DNA of 64,000 nt from CAVRJC01 sp964505725. GTDB lineage: Bacteria > Actinomycetota > Acidimicrobiia > IMCC26256 > DASPTH01. The notes below the pieces were generated by a model. The model was not told the origin of the DNA. It made no database searches and saw only the letters and a list, made by a program, of their open reading frames with translations. A program made the position numbers and the translations under genes. The DNA lies in contig CAZDJK010000002.1 in assembly GCA_964505725.1 (NCBI GenBank), forward strand, positions 32,562 to 96,561, given 5' to 3'. Positions 58,273-64,000 of the stretch are shown here, in pieces (positions within the stretch are counted from its first letter, which is position 1; the number at the start of each line of letters is the position of its first letter).

Positions 58273-58917
58273 TCAGGCGTCCCGCAGGTGCGAAGTCACC
58301 TCGTCGTCGGGAACCTGGGTGAACCGCTCGTACCACTCACCGATCGCCACCATGGGCGCCGGCGTGAGCACCGCCACCACCTCGTCGACCTCGCGCGCCA
58401 GCGACCGGACGACCTCGGGCGGCGCGACCGGCGTGGCGACGACCACCTCGCGCGCTCGGTTCGCGCGCACCACCGCCACCGCAGCGCGGATGGTGCCCCC
58501 CGTCGCGATGCCGTCGTCCACCAGGACGACCGTACGCGCCTCGAGTGGCGTCATGGGCCGGTCACCCCGGTACCGGTGCGCGCGCCGTTCGACCTCGGCG
58601 GTCTCACGCGCCTCGACTGCGGCGAGCTGGGTCGCGCTCACGCGCGCGGCGCGCAGCACGTCGTCGTTGAGCACGCGGATCCCGCCCTCGCCGATCGCGC
58701 CCATCCCGAGCTCGGGATGGTGGGGGACGCCGAGCTTGCGGACGATCAGCACGTCGAGCGGGGCGCCCAGCGCGGCCGCCACCTCGTGCGCGACCGGCAC
58801 TCCGCCACGCGGCAGCCCCAGCACGACCGGCGTCCGCGGCTCCAGGTGACGGAGCCGGGCCGCGAGACGCTGCCCGGCGTCGCGGCGATCGCGGAAGCGC
58901 GGCATGACACGCACCAT
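58273..58917 (-). CDS. Phosphoribosyltransferase family protein
   Basis: A 214-residue type I phosphoribosyltransferase-fold protein. The PRPP-binding motif is TVVLVDDGIATGGTIRAAVA. Upstream features include VVLGLPRGGVPVAHEVAAAL and LDVLIVRKLGVPHHPELGMG, typical of the family often found beside dienelactone hydrolase or erythromycin esterase domains. No specific base is indicated, so a purine, orotate or regulatory role is open. ATG at 58917 or 58905 could be used. It is divergent from the histone deacetylase-like gene. Confidence 0.85.
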   Translation of the reverse strand: MVRVMPRFRDRRDAGQRLAARLRHLEPRTPVVLGLPRGGVPVAHEVAAALGAPLDVLIVRKLGVPHHPELGMGAIGEGGIRVLNDDVLRAARVSATQLAAVEARETAEVERRAHRYRGDRPMTPLEARTVVLVDDGIATGGTIRAAVAVVRANRAREVVVATPVAPPEVVRSLAREVDEVVAVLTPAPMVAIGEWYERFTQVPDDEVTSHLRDA

Positions 58918-58972
58918 GCTCGCACGCCGCCAGCGCTTGGCGACCGCCCGCGCGAACGGCTACGAAGTGCCG

Positions 58973-60004
58973 GTGCCCAAACGCATCGCGGTGGCATCGG
59001 TCGTGGCCGTCGACGAGCACGATCCCGGCCCGCACCATCCCGAGCGCCGGGAGCGGCTGCGCGCGGCGATGGCCGGCGTCGCGGACGCGCGGCTCGGCGA
59101 CGACGTCGTGTTCCTCGAGCCCGCGGCCTGGGGTCCGGCTCCGGCCGCCGACCTCGTCCGGGTGCACGACCCACGCCTGCTCGACTCGCTCCGGGCGGTG
59201 TCCGACGCGGGCGGCGGCGAGCTCGATCCGGACACCAACGTCTCGCGCGGTTCCTACGCGACCGCGTGCCTCGCGGCGGGATCGGGCCTCGCAGCGGTGG
59301 AGTCCGTGCAGCGGGGCGACGCCGACAATGCCTTCGTGGCGACGCGCCCTCCGGGTCACCATGCGACACGCGACCGGGCGCAGGGGTTCTGCCTGGTGAA
59401 CCACGTCGCCGTCGCGGCGGCGCGGCTCGCCGATGCCGGTGAGCGCGTGCTCGTCGTCGACTGGGACGTGCACCACGGCAACGGCACGCAGGCGATCTTC
59501 TGGGACGATCCGCGCGTGCTGTACGCGTCGATCCACCAGTGGCCGGCCTACCCGGGAACGGGATCCCCGGCCGAGACCGGCGGTGCTGCGGCAGCCGGGC
59601 TCGTCGTGAACGTGCCGCTGCCGCCGGGTGCGACGGGCGACGCCGCCTTCGCCGCGCTCGACGACGTGATCGGGCCGGCGGCTTCCGCGTTCGCGCCCAC
59701 GTGGGTGCTCGTCTCGGCCGGCTTCGACGCGCACCGCGACGATCCGCTCGCCGACCTGCAGTGGAGCGCGGGCGACTACGCCGCGCTGACGGCGCGCGTG
59801 CTCGAGCTGGCGCCCGGGGGGCGGCAGGTCGTCCTGTTCCTCGAGGGTGGCTACGACCTCGACGCGCTGCGACGCTCGGTGACCGCGTCGGTGTCGACGC
59901 TCGCGGGCCGGCCGGCGACCGGCGAGGCGCCGTCGACCGGCGGCCCCGGACGCGAACAGGTGGCGCGCGCAGCCGCCGTGCGGGCCCGGGCGCTCGACGC
60001 CTGA
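58973..60004 (+). CDS. Histone deacetylase family protein (zinc-dependent amidohydrolase)
   Basis: A protein of about 343 residues with the arginase/deacetylase fold. PGPHHPERRERLRAAM opens the family pattern. The active site has RPPGHHATRDRAQGFCLVNH (His pair), VVDWDVHHGNGTQAIFWDDP (zinc ligands Asp and His) and SAGFDAHRDDPLADL (third ligand Asp). FLEGGYDLDALRRSV supplies the GGY motif. Bacterial members deacetylate acetylpolyamines or acetoin-related compounds. An ATG at 58904 would add 23 residues but overlaps the divergent gene, so GTG at 58973 is preferred. Confidence 0.85.
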   Translation: MPKRIAVASVVAVDEHDPGPHHPERRERLRAAMAGVADARLGDDVVFLEPAAWGPAPAADLVRVHDPRLLDSLRAVSDAGGGELDPDTNVSRGSYATACLAAGSGLAAVESVQRGDADNAFVATRPPGHHATRDRAQGFCLVNHVAVAAARLADAGERVLVVDWDVHHGNGTQAIFWDDPRVLYASIHQWPAYPGTGSPAETGGAAAAGLVVNVPLPPGATGDAAFAALDDVIGPAASAFAPTWVLVSAGFDAHRDDPLADLQWSAGDYAALTARVLELAPGGRQVVLFLEGGYDLDALRRSVTASVSTLAGRPATGEAPSTGGPGREQVARAAAVRARALDA

Positions 60005-60009
60005 GCGGG

Positions 60010-61101
60010 ATGTCGACACCGGAGGGGGTGCTCGGCACACTGGTGGAGGGCGCCGCGGCCCGTCACCACGTACCCGGGCTCGCGCTGGTGGCGGTCGTCG
60101 GCGACACCGTCGTCGGGACCGCTGCCGCGGGACGGGCGAGCCTCACGAGCGGTACCCCGATGACCCCGCACCACGCGTGCAACTGGTTCTCGATGACCAA
60201 GATCGCGACCGCGACCGCGACGATGATGCTCGTCGAGCGCGGCACGCTCGACCTCGACGCGCCCGTCGGCGGGTACCTGGGCGACGCGTGGCCCCCACGC
60301 TTCGCCGCCGTGCGGGTGCGACACCTCCTCAGCCACAGCAGCGGTCTGGCCAACCCGGTGCCGCTGCGGTGGGTCCACCGCGCGGGGGAGCCGCGCCCCG
60401 ACCCGCGCGCGCTGCTCGCCCGTCTCGTCGCCCGCCAGCGCAAGCTCCGGTTCGAGCCCGGCACCAAGGCGGAGTACACCAACGTCGGCTACCTCGCGCT
60501 CGGCGAGGTGGTGGCCGGCGCGGCGGCACGGCCCTACGAGGACTTCGTGCGCGACGAGCTGCTCCGGCCGCTCGGCATGCGCCACACCGGCTTCACGTGG
60601 GCCGCGACCGACGGCGCGCCCCCGGCCACGGGGTACCAGCGCCTCTCCCGCGCGCTGACCCCGTTGCTGCGCGCGGTCCTTCCCGGGGATCTCGTCGCGG
60701 CGCGGACTGGCGCGTTCGTCGCGCTCGAGCCGTTCGAGCTCGACGGCGCCGCGTACGGCGGCCTCGTCGGCCCGGCCCTCGACGCCGCGCGCCTGCTCAC
60801 GCTGCATGTGAACGAGGGCGTCGTCGACGGCACGCGCCTCCTCGGCGCCGACACCGTCCACAAGATGACGACCATCACCGTCGACGGCAAGCGCTTCGAC
60901 CTCGGGCTGGGCTGGTTCCGTCCCGCCGACATGCCGGGCCCGGCCGTCGAGCACCTCGGCGGCGGCATCGGCTTCTTCAACGTGCTGCGCCTCGACCCGG
61001 GGCGCGGCGCCGGCGTGGCGCTCATGAGCAACACGACGCGCCGCTGGCCGGTCGAGGAGCTCGTCGACTCGGTCCTGGCCCAGGTCGTCCGCCCGACCTG
61101 A
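60010..61101 (+). CDS. Serine hydrolase, beta-lactamase family
   Basis: A 363-residue protein related in fold to the hydrolase at 40678. The nucleophile motif is FSMTKIATATATMMLVE (SxxK). Tyr-x-Asn is YTNVGYLALGE and the third motif is HLGGGIGFF. HLLSHSSGLANPVPLRW is the family's conserved loop. No signal peptide is visible. The substrate could be an ester, an amide or a D-amino acid peptide. It begins six bases after the deacetylase-like gene, suggesting co-transcription. A 20-bp hairpin follows. Confidence 0.87.
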   Translation: MSTPEGVLGTLVEGAAARHHVPGLALVAVVGDTVVGTAAAGRASLTSGTPMTPHHACNWFSMTKIATATATMMLVERGTLDLDAPVGGYLGDAWPPRFAAVRVRHLLSHSSGLANPVPLRWVHRAGEPRPDPRALLARLVARQRKLRFEPGTKAEYTNVGYLALGEVVAGAAARPYEDFVRDELLRPLGMRHTGFTWAATDGAPPATGYQRLSRALTPLLRAVLPGDLVAARTGAFVALEPFELDGAAYGGLVGPALDAARLLTLHVNEGVVDGTRLLGADTVHKMTTITVDGKRFDLGLGWFRPADMPGPAVEHLGGGIGFFNVLRLDPGRGAGVALMSNTTRRWPVEELVDSVLAQVVRPT

Positions 61102-61125
61102 CTCGTGACCCCCCACCAATCCCCC

Positions 61126-61171
61126 AACTTGCGTCACTTGAACGGGTTGTTCCGTTCAAGTGACGCAAGTT
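61126..61171 (+). terminator. 20-bp perfect hairpin after the serine hydrolase gene
   Basis: AACTTGCGTCACTTGAACGG (61126-61145) is exactly mirrored at 61152-61171 around the loop GTTGTT. It lies 25 bases after the stop. Its outer AACTTGCG also occurs near 38690, between the SDR and protease genes. Confidence 0.75.
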
Positions 61172-61252
61172 CGCGAGGCGGCATGGGGAGGGGCGGGCGG
61201 TGTCGGTGATACTGGCCCGAGCCGCCGAAGGACCCGTCGAAGGGAGTGCACC

Positions 61253-61684
61253 GTGAGTCAGGACCGACCGCCGATCGACCGTACGCTCTTCGGCGACGAG
61301 CACGTGCGCAAGTACGAGGAGACCGACGGCGAGGTCGACTACGAGTGGAACGGCGCGACCTGCCTCGTGCTCACCACGGTCGGGCGCCGAAGCGGGCGGG
61401 TGAGGAAGCTCCCGCTGATCTTCGGCACCGACGGCGACCGCTACGTCATCGTGGCGTCGAAGGGCGGCGCGCCCGACCACCCCGACTGGTACCTCAACCT
61501 CACCGCCAACCCCGACGTCGAGGTGCAGGTCAAGGGCGACCCCCTTCGCGCGCACGCCCACAGGGCCGACGCCGAGGAGAAGGCGCGGCTCTGGCCGATC
61601 ATGACCGCGCAGTGGCCGAGCTACGACGATTACCAGGCGCGCACGGACCGCGACATCCCCGTCGTGGTGCTCGAACGCGCCTGA
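61253..61684 (+). CDS. F420-dependent nitroreductase/quinone reductase-like protein (DDN family)
   Basis: A 143-residue split-barrel protein of the DUF385/DDN family. TCLVLTTVGRRSGRVRKLPL is the diagnostic F420-binding opening, followed by DRYVIVASKGGAPDHPDWYL and NLTANPDVEVQVKG. The related Mycobacterium Ddn uses F420H2 to reduce quinones and activates nitroimidazoles. GTG at 61253 follows GAAGGGAG at a good distance. An open frame runs about 90 bases further upstream into the hairpin region, so an earlier start is unlikely. Confidence 0.92.
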   Translation: MSQDRPPIDRTLFGDEHVRKYEETDGEVDYEWNGATCLVLTTVGRRSGRVRKLPLIFGTDGDRYVIVASKGGAPDHPDWYLNLTANPDVEVQVKGDPLRAHAHRADAEEKARLWPIMTAQWPSYDDYQARTDRDIPVVVLERA

Positions 61685-61693
61685 GCCCCTGGC

Positions 61694-62677
61694 TCACCCC
61701 GTCGGCGGCGCGTGGTCGCGGTACCAGAGCGACGCGTTCAGCGATGAGGCAGCCGTGAGCACCCGCCCGAGCACGTAGGCCCAGAACAGGATCGCGAGCG
61801 CGGTGCCGATGGCGCCGTAGGTCTCGGTCTTGGTCGAGACCAGGTGGGCCACCCAGTACACGGTGAGGAGGCTGAGCGCCTCGACGCCAACGCCGAGGAG
61901 CGCGGCTCCGGGGATCATCTGGACCCAGGTCACCTCCTCGGGATGGGCGAGGAACCGCACCGAGACCACGAGCCACACGACCGCGGGGACGAGCATCACC
62001 AGGAGCGTCGCGGCGAGGCCGCCGATGAACGACCGCGCCCGCAGCCAGCCGGTGAGCTGCACGAGCGCTCCACTGAGCGCGACCACGACGATGAGGCCGA
62101 CGGCGGAGCGCGAGAGGCTCTTGATACGACGCTCGGGCACCTGCCACACCAACGCGTTCACCACGTAGATCACCTTGACCGCGGCCCGTGCGGTGGTGAA
62201 CAGGAAGAACAGGCCGACCACGAGCGCAACGATCCGGCCGCCGATCGAGTCAGGTTGGAGATCGACCATCGTGCGCGCCATCAGGCCGGTGACACCTGCC
62301 TTCTCGGCGAGGTCGCGCGTCGAGGTCCCCGCGCTGTCGGCAGCGAGCCCGAGCCCGACCACGACGACGTACACGTACGGCACCATGAACAGGAACACCC
62401 GGAACGCGATCGCTCCGGACAGGACGCCGCCGCCGATGCGGCTGTCACGCTCGTAGGTGCTGAACGCGGCGTCGATGGTGCGGGAGCCCTGCCGGCGCCC
62501 CTCGAAGTCCGCGCGCACCCCGTCGGCCCGCCGCTTGGCGTGCTCGGCCGCGGTCCTGGCCCGGGCCAACAGGCCCGGCGACGCGCCGTCCGGCGGGGCG
62601 GCGCCGGCCGGCTCCTGGACCGCGTGCGCCTCCCCCTCCCCGTGCGGAGGCGGAGGCCAGGCCGACGACTCGGTCAC
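61694..62677 (-). CDS. YihY/BrkB family membrane protein
   Basis: A 327-residue membrane protein. A cytoplasmic N-terminal region with EHAKRRADGVRADFEGRRQG is followed by six membrane segments. GGVLSGAIAFRVFLFMVPYV is the typical first one of the BrkB family, and ETYGAIGTALAILFWAYVLG the last but one. The family was once called ribonuclease BN, but these are integral membrane proteins of uncertain, perhaps transport, function. GTG at 62677 overlaps the alpha/beta hydrolase stop (GTGA), so both are co-translated. Confidence 0.88.
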   Translation of the reverse strand: MTESSAWPPPPHGEGEAHAVQEPAGAAPPDGASPGLLARARTAAEHAKRRADGVRADFEGRRQGSRTIDAAFSTYERDSRIGGGVLSGAIAFRVFLFMVPYVYVVVVGLGLAADSAGTSTRDLAEKAGVTGLMARTMVDLQPDSIGGRIVALVVGLFFLFTTARAAVKVIYVVNALVWQVPERRIKSLSRSAVGLIVVVALSGALVQLTGWLRARSFIGGLAATLLVMLVPAVVWLVVSVRFLAHPEEVTWVQMIPGAALLGVGVEALSLLTVYWVAHLVSTKTETYGAIGTALAILFWAYVLGRVLTAASSLNASLWYRDHAPPTG

Positions 62678-63504
62678 TCGAGGAGGAACGGGGCGACGGC
62701 GGCAAGGAAGCGCGCCGGCTGGTCGACGGTGATCGAGTGCCCGGAGTCGGGAATCTCGACGAGGCGGGCGTCGGGAACCGTTTCCACGAAGCGCCGCGCG
62801 TCCTCCGGCGCGAGCACGTCGGAGTTGCCACCGCGGAGCAGGAGCGTGCGCGCGGTGATCCTGCCCAGCCGCGCCCATTGGTCGTCGCCGTCGGGACGCG
62901 GCAGCCCCGCGGGTTGGCGCAGCGCGGCGTCGTAGCGCCAGGTCAGCGAGCCGTCCTCACAGAGGAGCAGGTTGGACTCGGCCCGGGCCCGGACGGCCGC
63001 GGGCGGCGAGCCCTGTAGGAGCATGGTCAGGGACTCGACCGCCTCCTCCACCGACCCGAAGCGGTCGTTGCGCTCCACCCCGCCGCGGATGCGTGCCGAC
63101 CCCGCGGCCGCGACCGTCGGGCTGATGTCGACCACGACGAGGCGATCGACGAGGTCGGGCCTCGCGATCGCGCAGTTGTAGGCGGACCGGCCGCCCATCG
63201 AGCTGCCGACCAGGCTCGCGCGCTCGTAGCCGAGCGCGTCGACGAGCTTGACGACGTCGGACGCCTGCTCGGCGGCGGTGTAGCTGCCCGGGGGCGCCCA
63301 CTCGCTCTCGCCGTGCCCGCGGGCGTCGAGGGCGAGCACGCGGTACGCGGTGGCGAACGCGGGCGCGAACGGATCCCAGGTACGGGCGTGCGAGGTGAAC
63401 CCGTGGAGAAGGAGGAGCAACGGCGCATCGGGCCGGGGACCGCGCCAGTCGCGGTAGTGGAGCCGCAGGCCGTTGATCAACGCGTACTCGTCGGTGACCG
63501 TCAC
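62674..63504 (-). CDS. Alpha/beta hydrolase
   Basis: A 276-residue alpha/beta-hydrolase fold enzyme. The oxyanion strand is LLLLHGFTSHARTWDPFAPA. The nucleophile elbow is VGSSMGGRSAYNC (Ser), the acid probably Asp in GGNSDVLAPEDARRF and the base His in PDSGHSITVDQP. The family covers esterases, lactonases and haloperoxidase-like enzymes. GTG at 63504 is preferred; an in-frame TTG at 63516 would add four residues. It is the first gene of a pair with the BrkB-type protein. Confidence 0.85.
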   Translation of the reverse strand: MTVTDEYALINGLRLHYRDWRGPRPDAPLLLLLHGFTSHARTWDPFAPAFATAYRVLALDARGHGESEWAPPGSYTAAEQASDVVKLVDALGYERASLVGSSMGGRSAYNCAIARPDLVDRLVVVDISPTVAAAGSARIRGGVERNDRFGSVEEAVESLTMLLQGSPPAAVRARAESNLLLCEDGSLTWRYDAALRQPAGLPRPDGDDQWARLGRITARTLLLRGGNSDVLAPEDARRFVETVPDARLVEIPDSGHSITVDQPARFLAAVAPFLLE

Positions 63505-63663
63505 ACGCGACCCCAATCGGGTGGCTGGCGTCCCGCGGCGACACTACGCGCGGCCGCGCCGCCTGTCACGGGATGCGCAGGCAGTCAGGGGCTGCGCAAC
63601 TGTCATGAGCCGTGCAGGGACGGCGACGGCCTGACGAGCTCGGGGCTGCGGCGGCCGCGTCGG

Positions 63664-64000
63664 TCACCCCGCGGTCAACGTCGAGAGGAACGCGGCGGCC
63701 GCGAAGCCGGCAGCCGCCGCGAGCCCGGCGCGCCGCCCGGCACCGCGCACCGCGATCGGCACGTTCGGCGCGCCGGTCGAGCCACCGGGCGAGCGCGTAG
63801 TAGCCGACCGCCCCGCCGAACAGGCCGACACCCGTCGGAGCCCGTCCCGCCTCGTGGTTGGCCTCGACCACGAGATCCGTGGTGACCGCGCTGATGAGCG
63901 CACCGGCGCCGAAGGCCATGATCAGGCCCAGCCACCGCGGCTCGGTCAGCTTGGGGAACCGCGCGACCACCAGCGCGCCGACGAGCAGGGCCGACTGGCC
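63664..64000 (-). pseudogene. Membrane protein fragment at the window edge, apparently frameshifted
   Basis: From the right edge, one frame gives a membrane protein (ALLVGALVVARFPKLTEPRW, LGLIMAFGAGALISAVTTDL, GLFGGAVGYYALARWLDRR). After about 63775 that frame becomes arginine-rich with mixed third bases. Another frame takes over with APNVPIAVRGAGRRAGLAAA, a final hydrophobic helix and a stop at 63664. Third-position G/C bias switches at the same place, so a one-base indel is likely. The membrane pattern recalls ZIP-family metal permeases, but I cannot confirm it. The N-terminus is beyond the window. Confidence 0.55.

Noticed and set aside
58904..58972. Upstream ATG as start of the deacetylase-like gene
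   Set aside because: It would overlap the divergent phosphoribosyltransferase start and adds an arginine-rich stretch unlike family N-termini.

Overview
The window is very G+C-rich (about 70% by eye) with strong G/C third-position bias and many GTG starts. It holds about 60 genes on both strands, packed tightly with frequent ATGA/GTGA stop-start overlaps. F420-type enzymes (a PPOX-fold protein and a DDN-like nitroreductase), small families such as DUF2630, DUF3054 and DUF5996, a fused Liv-type transporter and many apparently leaderless genes point to an Actinomycetota chromosome. An acidimicrobial lineage is my best guess, but that is inference. I see no rRNA, tRNA, CRISPR array, phage or insertion sequence. 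No stretch above about 300 bases lacks a gene or a gene remnant.

Layout. 1-5.5 kb: VOC-fold protein, DUF5996, DUF2630, a glycosyltransferase with an in-frame stop, phosphoglycerate mutase and a dienelactone hydrolase. 5.6-11.7 kb: a sulfur-flavoured cluster with a CysQ-like phosphatase, LysR regulator, rhodanese, beta-carbonic anhydrase, cysteine dioxygenase-like protein (probably frameshifted near its start) and a sulfonate/nitrate-type ABC transporter. 11.7-16.6 kb: a KdpDE-like two-component pair without kdpABC, then amtB-glnB for ammonium. 16.6-24.2 kb: membrane protein, acyl-CoA dehydrogenase with TetR, a heterodimeric ABC exporter and an Eis-like acetyltransferase. 24.3-28.9 kb: paired membrane coiled-coil proteins, a secreted HtrA-like protease, and an operon of HExxH protein, methyltransferase and SixA-like phosphatase. 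29-33.2 kb: PiT/DUF47 phosphate uptake, a secreted protein, an atypical crotonase and an APH-like kinase. 33.2-37.8 kb: a form II CoxSML hydroxylase operon diverging from bfd-bfr iron storage genes. 37.8-45.6 kb: SDR, a second HtrA-like protease, serine hydrolase, double FKBP, lipoprotein beta-propeller and PPOX protein. 45.7-51.5 kb: a four-domain fused branched-chain amino acid-type transporter, DUF1697, 3-hydroxyacyl-CoA dehydrogenase and PadR regulator. 51.7-64 kb: membrane protein, lipid kinase plus flippase/pseudokinase fusion, MFS exporter, phosphoribosyltransferase, histone deacetylase-like enzyme, serine hydrolase, F420 nitroreductase, BrkB-type membrane protein, alpha/beta hydrolase and an edge-truncated membrane protein.

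Two themes recur. First, at least fifteen genes carry an A(2)/T(6) -10-like hexamer (TANNNT, GAGACT, CAGACT or CAAACT) only 6-9 nt before the start codon, the signature of leaderless transcription. Second, several genes appear broken or variant: the UGA-interrupted glycosyltransferase, the G8-tract shift in the cysteine dioxygenase gene, DoxX and HAD remnants, a frameshift at the right edge, a crotonase lacking both usual glutamates, and a bacterioferritin with Asp at position 54.

The candidates most worth pursuing as new biology are the HExxH protease/methyltransferase/SixA operon, the PAP2-like/pseudokinase/flippase fusion with its lipid kinase, the single-chain LivHMFG transporter, and the paired coiled-coil membrane proteins.
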